From Firmicutes bacterium UBA1422 (GTDB lineage: Bacteria > Bacillota > Clostridia > Peptostreptococcales > Anaerovoracaceae), in the NCBI GenBank assembly GCA_002304835.1, contig DBPK01000001.1:57993-93250 (forward strand): a DNA stretch of 35,258 nucleotides, read 5' to 3'. Both the position numbers and the translations under genes were made by a program. The notes beneath the pieces were generated by a model. It did no database searches and had not been told where the DNA came from. It saw only the letters and a list, made by a program, of their open reading frames with translations. Positions 24,470 through 31,552 of this stretch are shown one piece after another (the first letter of the stretch is position 1; each line of letters begins with the position of its first letter).

Positions 24470-25903
24470 ATGAAATTTCCCAAAATCGATCCTGTACCCC
24501 TTGATGGACCCGAAAAAAAGAACTCAGACAACGACATTTCCGGAAGACACTCTTCGGACAAAGATTTTTCTGAAGGGGATTTTTCGGAGGGGCAAGCTCC
24601 CAAGGCAGACACCTCCCCCGGAAAGGTTGCAGGAATAATAGCTGAATATAATCCAATACATGACGGCCATATTTATCACCTTGAAAAAACCAGGGAGATG
24701 AGTAAGGCCGATTTTGTCGTGGCAGTAATGAGCGGATATTTTACTCAGCGCGGGGCCCCGGCGGTTTTGGGCAAATGGGAAAGGGCCCGCGCTGCCGTAG
24801 ATGCAGGCGTGGATCTTGTACTGGAAATGCCTTTCATGTACGCCTGCAGCAGTGCCGAATATTTTGCAAGGGGCGGCGTAGGTGTTCTTGCCGGTCTCGG
24901 CTGCACTGACTATATAAGTTTTGGCAGCGAATGCGGAGATATTTCTATACTTCAAAAAGCCGCATCAATATTTGTAGATGAAACCGAAGACTACAGAGCC
25001 GCCCTTAAGGAAGCTCTGTCAGAGGGCAAAAGCTTCCCTGCCGCCAGAGAAGAAGCTTTTGCGTCCGCTCTTGAAAATTCGTATCCCACATTGAAACCAT
25101 CGGAAAAGCAGCAGCTCCTTGAGGTTATCAGGCAGCCCAACAATATTCTCGGCATAGAATATATAAAAGCACTGGAATTATTGAAAAATGGCGGATTTGA
25201 TTATGGGGGATTTGAGTATGGGAGATTCGCAGATGGAGGATTCGTGTATGGAGGATTTGGAGGCTGCGGCGAAGGTTCGCATGGGGAGGTAGCAGACCCG
25301 CTTTGTGTTGACATAAAACCTATTACAGTAAAAAGAAAAGGCGGAGGGCATCATACAACTGCATCAGAATTAAGAGCCGGGATGGATATAGACCAAAGCG
25401 GATTTTTCGCACTTGTGAGAGGTGCGGTATTAAGATGCAGTGTATCAGAACTTGAACAAATCGCCTCTGCAGGAGAAGGCCTTGGAAACAAGCTGAAAAA
25501 AGAGATAAGAATGTCCAAAGACATTGAAGATCTGATCAAAAGGGTAAAATCACGCAGATATACAGAAACGCGCATTTGTCGACTGCTTACACAGACGCTT
25601 ATCGGTTTGAAAAAACTGGATTTGACCGGAGCACCTTCTCTATATGCCAGGGTTCTGGGATTGAATGAAAAGGGTGCAGAGCTGCTGCGTTATATAAAAA
25701 AGAAGGAATCCGCCAGGATTCCTGTCATTACTAATATTAACAAGGATGTTTTTGGTTCTGAAGATGAAAGATTTTCTGCCGGATCGTCTTTGCGTAAAAG
25801 TATCGATCGCGATATTCTTGCCGGAGACCTTTATAATCTGGCCTTTGGCTTTGATCTGTATTCAAATAGCGATTATGTTGCCGGGCCATATATAAAAAAA
25901 TAA
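24470..25903 (+). CDS. tmcAL: tRNA(Met) cytidine acetate ligase TmcAL with extra segments
   Basis: 477 residues. The core is the TmcAL (YlbM, DUF795) family: GIIAEYNPIHDGHIYHL with the nucleotidyltransferase HxGH-like site H-D-G-H, AVMSGYFTQRGAPAVLGKW, DLVLEMPF and later RQPNNILGIEYIKAL and VKRKGGGHH. In B. subtilis the enzyme makes N4-acetylcytidine at the wobble base of elongator tRNA-Met from acetate and ATP, which suits the nearby ackA. Two oddities: about 52 extra residues before the usual N-terminus, containing a doubled DFSEG, and an insert (about 240-275) with five GGF(D/E)Y-like units. No start codon lies closer to the core, so the extension seems real. The ribosome site GAGGAAGAAGAG is only moderate. 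Confidence 0.93.
   Translation: MKFPKIDPVPLDGPEKKNSDNDISGRHSSDKDFSEGDFSEGQAPKADTSPGKVAGIIAEYNPIHDGHIYHLEKTREMSKADFVVAVMSGYFTQRGAPAVLGKWERARAAVDAGVDLVLEMPFMYACSSAEYFARGGVGVLAGLGCTDYISFGSECGDISILQKAASIFVDETEDYRAALKEALSEGKSFPAAREEAFASALENSYPTLKPSEKQQLLEVIRQPNNILGIEYIKALELLKNGGFDYGGFEYGRFADGGFVYGGFGGCGEGSHGEVADPLCVDIKPITVKRKGGGHHTTASELRAGMDIDQSGFFALVRGAVLRCSVSELEQIASAGEGLGNKLKKEIRMSKDIEDLIKRVKSRRYTETRICRLLTQTLIGLKKLDLTGAPSLYARVLGLNEKGAELLRYIKKKESARIPVITNINKDVFGSEDERFSAGSSLRKSIDRDILAGDLYNLAFGFDLYSNSDYVAGPYIKK
25190..25264 (+). repeat. 15-bp in-frame repeat inside tmcAL
   Basis: Five units of GGNGGATTTGANTAT type encode GGFDY, GGFEY, GRFAD, GGFVY and GGFGG. The insert sits between the LLKNG end of one helix and the VDIKPITVKRKG strand, so it probably forms a surface loop. 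A two-copy 15-bp repeat (DFSEG twice) lies at 24563-24592 in the N-terminal extension. Confidence 0.88.
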
Positions 25904-26065
25904 AATCCGCCAGGAAAAATCAAAAAATCCCTAATCATCGAAAAAAACAGGAAAAGGCGGGAAATAGATTGCTGGAGATTGCTGAGATGCCGCAATATAA
26001 CTGAAAAAAGACCAAAACCCCGATTTTGGGGGAAAATACATCAAAAAAAGAGAGCAAATTTCAAA

Positions 26066-26273
26066 TTTTAACCCTTTTTGCTTATAAAAGCATAGGCTAG
26101 GGTTAATTATTTTGTATTTTGGGCATTTTTCCCTGTAAAAATGAAAGAAAAAGGCCTTGATCATATAGATATGCGTTATTTTAACATTTGGAAGGCCTTT
26201 TTCTTGCATTTAGGGTTAAAAAAGAGGAACTTTTAACCCTGACGGGTTAAAAAATGAGTGTAAAGGGTTAAAA
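26066..26273. repeat. Cluster of six AGGGTTAAA elements
   Basis: Part of the 744-base gene-free stretch 25904-26647. Copies on the plus strand lie at 26099-26106, 26212-26220, 26244-26252 and 26264-26273; inverted copies at 26066-26075 and 26231-26240. The pair at 26231-26252 forms a perfect 9-bp inverted repeat (TTTTAACCC, TGAC, GGGTTAAAA). The cluster stops 37 bases before a consensus -35 box at 26311, so a DNA-binding protein controlling that promoter is the simplest reading. The segment 25904-26060 shows only a short CCCC/GGGG hairpin near 26020. Confidence 0.7.
26145..26205. terminator. Terminator-like inverted repeat in the tmcAL downstream region
   Basis: AAGAAAAAGGCCTT (26145-26158) pairs perfectly with AAGGCCTTTTTCTT (26192-26205). 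The loop of 33 bases is long, but the T-rich right arm and A-rich left arm suit termination in both directions. It lies about 240 bases after tmcAL, within the AGGGTTAAA cluster. Confidence 0.6.
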
Positions 26274-26310
26274 ATCAAAAACAAGTCAAAAAAACACAAC
26301 AAAACTACAG

Positions 26311-26339
26311 TTGACATCCACAAAATAACATAATATTAT
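26311..26339 (+). promoter_or_regulatory. Strong sigma-A promoter with a 300-nt leader
   Basis: TTGACA (26311-26316), 17 bases, TATTAT (26334-26339). Transcription would start near 26346, some 300 bases before the PD-(D/E)XK-like gene, and run first through the 9-bp repeat array. Confidence 0.75.
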
Positions 26340-26379
26340 ATAAATTACAGAATATGGAAATTAAGTGATGTAAACAACA

Positions 26380-26560
26380 ACATGAGCAAACGACACAAAT
26401 GCCAGAAACGGCTAAAGAGCATAACGACATAGAGACGCAAGCGGTGCAAACGATACAAGGGCATGACGATGCAAAAGGCACAAACGACCCAAGCGACCCA
26501 AGCGACCCAAGCGACACAAACGACCCAAGCGACACAAACAACCCAGACAACAAATAAAGA
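26380..26560 (+). repeat. 9-bp CA-rich tandem repeat in the leader
   Basis: The clean part (about 26476-26555) alternates CCAAGCGAC and ACAAACGAC units; weaker 9-bp units extend back to about 26380. The plus strand of this part is open as a 37-codon frame (26463-26576) of Thr-Gln-Ala repeats without a ribosome site, and the minus strand is also open, as expected of a 9-bp repeat. I regard it as untranslated leader. Confidence 0.75.
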
Positions 26561-26647
26561 TGAAAATGACTCATAATGACGCATAACGAAACAAACGGAA
26601 TACTAAACTTGTAAATGCTCAAAATTGAAGGAGAAAGAGAAAAGACA

Positions 26648-27424
26648 ATGAACCGAACCCTAGAAACACTCAAATCAGAGATTCGTCTCTGTGAATCTGA
26701 ACTTGACAGCACCAACAAAGAATTAAGAAAAGCGCCAAAGGGTTACATGGTGCGCCGGAAAGTATCGGATAAATATTATTACTGCCAAAAGAAAAACGAC
26801 GGAGATAGAGGAATAACAAACGAATCTTCCATTATCAAGAAGCTGTGCCGCAAAAAATATCTTACCGAATTGAGGATGATACTTAGGATAAATATCGAAC
26901 TTCTTATGGATATCATGCCGATAATAAGCAAAGGAGACCCGGAAGAAATAATAGATAGCCTGCCATCCTCGTATCAGGATTTCCCTTTAGAGTTTTTTCT
27001 TGATTCAGAGACCTTTGATGAGTGGGAAACGGACGAATTCGAACAAAACCAAAAATATCCTGAAAACAAGATACATCCGACAAACAAAGGGATAATGGTC
27101 AGATCAAAAGGTGAGCAACTGATAGGGAATGCCCTTGAAGCAAGGCATATTCCTTATAGATATGAATGGGTTCAGCAGATAGAGGGAAAAGAGTTCAGCC
27201 CGGATTTTGCTGTAATGAGAAAAAGCGATAGCAAGGTTATATTTTGGGAGCATTTTGGTATGGTGAATGTTGAACATTACACAAGAACCATGGAATATAA
27301 GCTCAGCCATTACAGGGCAGCAGGAATAACATTATGGGAAAATCTGATAATAACATTTGAAGATGAAAAGGGATCCGTTGACATATTGACAATCAACAAG
27401 TTGATAGAACTTTTTCTAACTTGA
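26648..27424 (+). CDS. Hypothetical protein with PD-(D/E)XK nuclease-like motifs
   Basis: 258 residues from ATG 26648, which follows GAAGGAG at rather long spacing; ATG 26615 would lie upstream of that site. The N-terminal half is helical and charged (SEIRLCESELDSTNKEL, KLCRKKYLTELRMILRINIEL). The C-terminal half carries RSKGEQLIGNALE (Glu156), a strand pair ending in FSPDFAV (Asp186) and VIFWEHFGM (Glu201-His), then NVEHYTRTMEYKLSHYRAAGI. The spacing E...PD...ExH fits the PD-(D/E)XK fold, with His in the usual Lys position. I recall similar clostridial proteins of unknown function. It has its own promoter and repeat-rich leader and lies in an accessory segment; a role in DNA processing is inference. 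Confidence 0.65.
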   Translation: MNRTLETLKSEIRLCESELDSTNKELRKAPKGYMVRRKVSDKYYYCQKKNDGDRGITNESSIIKKLCRKKYLTELRMILRINIELLMDIMPIISKGDPEEIIDSLPSSYQDFPLEFFLDSETFDEWETDEFEQNQKYPENKIHPTNKGIMVRSKGEQLIGNALEARHIPYRYEWVQQIEGKEFSPDFAVMRKSDSKVIFWEHFGMVNVEHYTRTMEYKLSHYRAAGITLWENLIITFEDEKGSVDILTINKLIELFLT

Positions 27425-27563
27425 AACTATCTTTTAAATTCAATCTCTTTGCGCGAAATGAAGTTTAGAGCAAGATATGCGCGCGACTACCGGTTCAGAG
27501 GAATATCAAGGCGATTTTGTGGCGGAATTTTAGATACATGAGTGACCCGTTGTGGGAAGGAAA

Positions 27564-27789
27564 GCATACTCACATCACCAAAGGGGAAAATCCCTTGTGG
27601 CGATAAGATCTATGCCGCGCAACATGAAATCGGAACAAATCAAATCCCCGCATTTTATGGGTGGTGTCACAGTCATTTGCCGAAGTTTATTAATTGCTTC
27701 CGGAATCATTTCCTTTGGGAGCGGGGTTTTGGTTCGGACGCTCACAAGCGCATCTTCATTCTCTATTTTTATTGAAGATGTGAGTATGC
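27564..27789. repeat. Perfect 13-bp inverted repeat spanning the 3' end of the flavoenzyme gene
   Basis: GCATACTCACATC at 27564-27576 and its exact complement GATGTGAGTATGC at 27777-27789. The first arm overlaps the stop codon of the minus-strand gene and its downstream region; the second lies in its coding sequence (the RILTSS region). The 150 bases 27425-27574 between the two converging genes otherwise show no clear terminator. Confidence 0.7.
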
Positions 27790-29164
27790 GTTTCGGAGCG
27801 CGCATTTCCTCAAGAGCATATTCGGCTCCCTTTGGGCATTTTCCGCCTTTCAAGTTTTCGTCTATTTCACAGCTGTTGGGGCAAAGAATACAAGTGATGG
27901 TATTTTTGTCTGCATTTGCTATGTTTTCGAGTCGTTTTAAACGCAGAAATTCCATGTTTTCAGCCCGGGTGTCGTCTACCATGGAAAGAGAATACTTGGA
28001 ACTTGAAACACCTTTTTGTAACCATTCTAAAATGTCTTCGGCCACCTTTTCACCGCTTTGAGAAACATCATCCACCAATCCGTGGACAAAGAGGGCATTC
28101 CCGCATAGAAAAACTCCATCTTTCCAGGAAAAATCATCAGATGGCCCACAGGAAAGCTCGCTCGAAAGTTCGCTGGATGGCCCACAGGAAAGCTCGCTCG
28201 AAAGTTCGCTGGATGAGCCACAGGAAGGCTCGCCTAAAACCTTGCCTGAAACCTCCCCGGAAAAAGCATAGTCGAGATCCTGTATAAGAGAATTTTCCGG
28301 AAGGAGTCCCGCTGAAAGGATAAGCGTATCGCAGCTTATTATCCTGGCGGTATCCTTAAGGATCGTGAAAGTTTTATTAACTTCATCATGTTTTACATTG
28401 CAGATCTCGACCGCTTCGACCCTTGGAAAACCAAAAATGTTTGTGACTGTAGTGTTGAGCAGAAGAGGTATCCCGTAATCATCAAGACACTGTTTTATGT
28501 TGCGTTTCAGCCCACCGGAAACAGAGTCGATTTCTGCGACACATTTTACTTTACAGCCTTCGAGCGTAAGTCGTCTGGCCATTATAAGACCGATATCTCC
28601 GGAACCCAGGATCACGGCTTCTTTGCCGGGCATGAGATCGTGAAGGTTCACGAAAGACTGTGCAGTGCCGGCGGTAAAAATGCCATCTGGTCTTGTTCCC
28701 GGTATATACATGTTGCTGCGGTTTTTTTCGCGACAGCCCGAAGCAAGGACGATGGCACGGGTTATAAGTTCAATAGTGCCATCCGGAGCATCGGAGCCAT
28801 CGGAAAGGTCATTTTTGGAAATGCATGAAACAGAAGTGTGAAAAGCAACGGGAAAATCTCCGGCAGTTGCCGGGCCCTTTTCACAAGAAATTTCCATTAC
28901 AGTAGAGCAAAGCCGTACATCTATATTTTTTTCTTTGAGACGATTTGTATATATGGCGGAATATTCGGGACCGGAAAGATTTTCCGCAAATTTGATGAGC
29001 CCGAATCCGTCGTGTATGCACTGAGGCAGAACGCCGCCGAGATAGCTTTCTTTTTCAAAAAGAATGATATCTTTAATGCCAAGATCGTAGAGCCTGTCGG
29101 CAACTGCCATGCCTGCAGGTCCTCCTCCGATAATAACAACATCTTTAAAAATATAGCCACTCAT
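27575..29164 (-). CDS. FAD/NAD(P)-dependent oxidoreductase fused to a DUF1667 domain
   Basis: 529 residues. The N-terminal FAD site is VVIIGGGPAGMAVADRL (from about residue 9), and the NAD(P) site is AVILGSGDIGLIMARRL (around 190), as in pyridine nucleotide-disulfide oxidoreductase-like enzymes. The last 105 residues, from ITCILCPNSCEI through GGKCPKGAEYALEEM to the ATRDFPLW end, are a complete DUF1667 domain with a four-cysteine site. In related clostridial operons DUF1667 is a separate small protein, so this is a fusion. Between them is a Ser/Leu/Cys-rich repeat insert (about 306-340) encoded by 36-bp units. The ATG overlaps the upstream stop (TGATG), so it is coupled to the DAO-type flavoenzyme. 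The substrate is unknown. Confidence 0.9.
   Translation of the reverse strand: MSGYIFKDVVIIGGGPAGMAVADRLYDLGIKDIILFEKESYLGGVLPQCIHDGFGLIKFAENLSGPEYSAIYTNRLKEKNIDVRLCSTVMEISCEKGPATAGDFPVAFHTSVSCISKNDLSDGSDAPDGTIELITRAIVLASGCREKNRSNMYIPGTRPDGIFTAGTAQSFVNLHDLMPGKEAVILGSGDIGLIMARRLTLEGCKVKCVAEIDSVSGGLKRNIKQCLDDYGIPLLLNTTVTNIFGFPRVEAVEICNVKHDEVNKTFTILKDTARIISCDTLILSAGLLPENSLIQDLDYAFSGEVSGKVLGEPSCGSSSELSSELSCGPSSELSSELSCGPSDDFSWKDGVFLCGNALFVHGLVDDVSQSGEKVAEDILEWLQKGVSSSKYSLSMVDDTRAENMEFLRLKRLENIANADKNTITCILCPNSCEIDENLKGGKCPKGAEYALEEMRAPKRILTSSIKIENEDALVSVRTKTPLPKEMIPEAINKLRQMTVTPPIKCGDLICSDFMLRGIDLIATRDFPLW
28141..28248 (-). repeat. 36-bp in-frame tandem repeat inside the flavoenzyme gene
   Basis: Two near-identical 36-bp units (from 28141 and 28177) and one decayed unit (from 28213) encode 12-residue repeats of the type ELSSELSCGPSS. 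The unit is contiguous, with no spacers. It lies between the flavoenzyme core and the lid region before DUF1667. Confidence 0.92.
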
Positions 29165-31368
29165 CAGCGAACCCTCCCCGAAAAAAGATTGTCAAATGTA
29201 AGAGGGTCGATGCCGCGTTTTTTTTCAAGCAGCTCAATCGTATTTACAAGGCAAAAACTTCCCTGGCAGTTTCCCATTCCTATTCGTGTTCGGTTCTTGA
29301 GACCTTTGAATGTGGGGACAGCGCCTAGGGCAATGATACTGTCGTATGCCTTAAGGATGTCTGCTTCAGTCTTTTGCTCACAGCTACATATGATCCTTGT
29401 GCTACCCGGTTCTCCGGATCCGCAGATTTTACTGTCTTTTCTGCTGTTAAGCGGGGAGGTCTCAGCTTCGCACGGCGTGTCTTGAGTTTTTGATGGATCC
29501 GCAGTTTCCATTTCTGAACTGCAAAAATCATTTTGTTCTGTTGAAGTACCCGACGAGGAGCCCGCTATAATATCGTCCACCATAGCGGAAACCATTTTTG
29601 CTATGGGGATAGATGCGGTAAGACCGGGGGACTCTATCCCGGTGAGAATTATGAAACCATCTTTGTTTTCTATTATAAAATCAGCAAAGCCACCTTTTTC
29701 TTTGGAAGTAAGCTTAGGCCGGATGCCGGAAAAACTTTTTATGATATCGTCTTTTGTGATGGGTTTGCTGTTCGTGGAAGGATCAGGGTTTGCTGAACAA
29801 CTGTCGTTATCAGAGGACTTAGGGTCGGAAACAATAGATAATAGCTTAAGGCCTTCATCTAAAAGACTGTCCATCATTTGCTTTGTTGTTGCATAATTTT
29901 CGCCGGAGTCATTGGAATATTGAGAGGTCTCCCCGGAGTTTCTGAAATCTTTGGATTTGTCGATCATGCCGTACGGATCGGAATTATCAAGATATTCGCT
30001 CCCGGGACCTATCATGATATTGCCGTCAATTGTGGGAGTAAGATGCACTCCCAGACCGCCCTCAGAAAAATTCGGCGCAGGATATAGAGGAACTTCAATA
30101 CCCCGACCATATACAGGAAAATCAATATCACGGGGGATGCGCATATGCGGGTCAGCAAAAGGGTTTTTGCAGGCATTCCTACTGAGGATGTGATATTCTC
30201 CGCGGCAGGGGCTGATGCTATAATCGCAGATCCCAAGCATACGGCAAACAGAGTCCGAGGAAAGACCCGCACTGTTTATAAGGAAGCGGCAACGGAAATC
30301 ATATTGGCCGCTGCCGCAATTTGTTTTTACAAGAAATTCTGTACGGACTTGTCCCATATGAAAGTCTGTATTCACTTGCTGAGTATGATTGTCTGTATCG
30401 GCTTGTCCGACATGAAAATTTGCATCGGCTTGCCCGGTAGCAGATTCTTGCTCATTTTCAATTCTGTTTATGCTTTCTGCTTCGTGCAGGAAGAAAAATT
30501 CGGTGCCTTTTTGTTTGGCATCTTCTGCAAGGGCGATGTTGTAGCGGAAAGGATCAAATATACCGGTCATCGGAGACCATAAAGCGGCTTTGATTTTTCG
30601 AAGATCAGTTACGGAGAGATCAGGAAAAATCCTTTTTAATTGCTGCCCCCGGATGATCTTTAAACCTTTGACTCCGTTCCCGGTGCCGTTTTCAAGAAGC
30701 GTATCCAGAGTATCAATATCTTTATCCGAAAAAGCCAGGACATATTTCCCCGTGCGCCTAAAGGGCACCCCCAGAAGTCCGGCTTCTTTCTCAAAATCCT
30801 CACAGCCCTGAACACAGAGTTTGGCCATTAGAGAACCGGGGCGATTATTAAAACCCGCATGAACGACACCACTGTTTCTGCCGCTGGAACCGAAAGCCAC
30901 ATCGGCTTCCTTTTCCAAAACAGCCACCGAAAGACCTTTTTCTGAAAGTTCTCTAGCCGTTGCGCAACCTACGGCTCCGGCGCCGATAATTATTACATCA
31001 AAAGAAAAGGCATCACTCCCCTTTGTGCCATTGGGTGTTGAGCCATTGCTCCCCGTTGTACCGCTCAGTGCCGTGGCATGATTTTCATCCGTTGTAATGC
31101 TCGGTGCTGGGTCATGCTTGTCAAAGGGCATGCCACTTGGCGAGATGTCCACTGTGGCCTGTTGCTTTGCGCATTGTTCGCCTGAAAATATTTGATTTTT
31201 GGTAGAAGTCTTTTCGCCGTACATTTTTTCCCCTTTAGAAAAAGTCTTTTCGCCGTGCATTATTTCCCCTTTAGAAAAAGCCTTTTCGCCGTACATTTTT
31301 TCCCCTTTAGAAAAAGCCTTTTCGCCGTACATTTTTTCCCCTTTAGAAAAAGTCTTTTTTTCGTACAT
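29164..31368 (-). CDS. DAO/GlpA-type FAD oxidoreductase with BFD-like 2Fe-2S domain and large inserts
   Basis: 734 residues where about 480-500 would be usual. The FAD motif IIIGAGAVGCATA begins near residue 126, followed by GSSGRNSGVVHAGF, GLSSDSVCRMLG, the GVHLTPTIDGNIMIGP strand pair and GIESPGLTASIPIA, all as in GlpA-like enzymes of the D-amino acid oxidase superfamily. The C-terminal CSC...GMGNCQGSFC is a BFD-type iron-sulfur site. Additional segments: residues 1-120 (five 12-residue repeats, then a Ser/Thr/Gly-rich stretch), four 9-residue repeats (30328-30435), and two acidic Ser-rich inserts in the C-terminal third. It forms an operon with the downstream FAD-DUF1667 gene. The family includes glycerol-3-phosphate dehydrogenases, but the substrate here is unproven. 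Translation may begin at any of several repeated ATGs. Confidence 0.88.
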   Translation of the reverse strand: MYEKKTFSKGEKMYGEKAFSKGEKMYGEKAFSKGEIMHGEKTFSKGEKMYGEKTSTKNQIFSGEQCAKQQATVDISPSGMPFDKHDPAPSITTDENHATALSGTTGSNGSTPNGTKGSDAFSFDVIIIGAGAVGCATARELSEKGLSVAVLEKEADVAFGSSGRNSGVVHAGFNNRPGSLMAKLCVQGCEDFEKEAGLLGVPFRRTGKYVLAFSDKDIDTLDTLLENGTGNGVKGLKIIRGQQLKRIFPDLSVTDLRKIKAALWSPMTGIFDPFRYNIALAEDAKQKGTEFFFLHEAESINRIENEQESATGQADANFHVGQADTDNHTQQVNTDFHMGQVRTEFLVKTNCGSGQYDFRCRFLINSAGLSSDSVCRMLGICDYSISPCRGEYHILSRNACKNPFADPHMRIPRDIDFPVYGRGIEVPLYPAPNFSEGGLGVHLTPTIDGNIMIGPGSEYLDNSDPYGMIDKSKDFRNSGETSQYSNDSGENYATTKQMMDSLLDEGLKLLSIVSDPKSSDNDSCSANPDPSTNSKPITKDDIIKSFSGIRPKLTSKEKGGFADFIIENKDGFIILTGIESPGLTASIPIAKMVSAMVDDIIAGSSSGTSTEQNDFCSSEMETADPSKTQDTPCEAETSPLNSRKDSKICGSGEPGSTRIICSCEQKTEADILKAYDSIIALGAVPTFKGLKNRTRIGMGNCQGSFCLVNTIELLEKKRGIDPLTFDNLFSGRVR
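30328..30435 (-). repeat. 27-bp in-frame repeat inside the DAO-type gene
   Basis: Four 27-bp units encode GQADANFHV, GQADTDNHT, QQVNTDFHM and GQVRTEFLV. The last unit merges into normal enzyme sequence, suggesting that the array grew by duplication of a native segment. Confidence 0.88.
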
Positions 31369-31440
31369 TTTTACCCTTTAAGAAGTCTTTTGGTCGTACA
31401 TTTTCTGCCTTTGAAAGAAGTCTTTGGTCGTGTCTTTCTT
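31200..31440 (-). repeat. 36-bp repeat carrying a ribosome site and ATG in each copy
   Basis: On the minus strand the unit reads AAAGGGGAAAAAATGTACGG followed by CGAAAAGGCTTTTTCT. ATGs lie at 31401, 31368, 31332, 31296, 31260 and 31224, nearly all preceded at 5-6 bases by AAAGG or AAAGGGG. Copies from 31368 on are in frame with the flavoenzyme. The copy at 31401 is 33 bases from the next and ends in TAA, giving a seven-residue upstream frame. A further decayed copy lies near 31437. Encoded repeat: MYGEKAFSKGEK. Confidence 0.9.
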
Positions 31441-31445
31441 TTCCC

Positions 31446-31474
31446 TTGAAAACAATATGATTCGGATATATAAT
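31446..31474 (+). promoter_or_regulatory. ackA promoter
   Basis: TTGAAA (31446-31451), 17 bases, TATAAT (31469-31474). Behind it the leader holds two 20-bp near-copies, GTTAAACATTTATAATAATA (31481-31500) and the same with two changes at 31519-31538, each with another TATAAT. Confidence 0.75.
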
Positions 31475-31552
31475 TTATATGTTAAACATTTATAATAATA
31501 AGAACATCATTAAATTATGTTCAATATTTATAATAATACGGAGGAAACAAAA

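Noticed and set aside
26463..26576. Plus-strand 37-codon frame rich in Thr, Gln and Ala
   Set aside because: Only the repeat is encoded and there is no ribosome site; treated as untranslated leader.
26305..26718. Minus-strand frame of 137 codons with VSLGSF repeats
   Set aside because: It is open because a 9-bp repeat has no stop in several frames; it overlaps the start of the PD-(D/E)XK gene, has no ribosome site and no family resemblance.
28141..28248. 36-bp repeats as a possible CRISPR array
   Set aside because: Units are contiguous, without spacers, and lie in frame inside an enzyme gene. The same applies to 31200-31440; the 28-bp units at 10085 are intergenic but also lack spacers.
28388..29485. 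Plus-strand frames opposite the FAD-DUF1667 gene
   Set aside because: Shadows of the minus-strand flavoenzyme whose motifs are clear.
31192..31449. Plus-strand frame of 85 codons with repeated FPFRKSLFAVHF
   Set aside because: It is the complement of the 36-bp start-module array, which explains the repeat, and has no ribosome site.
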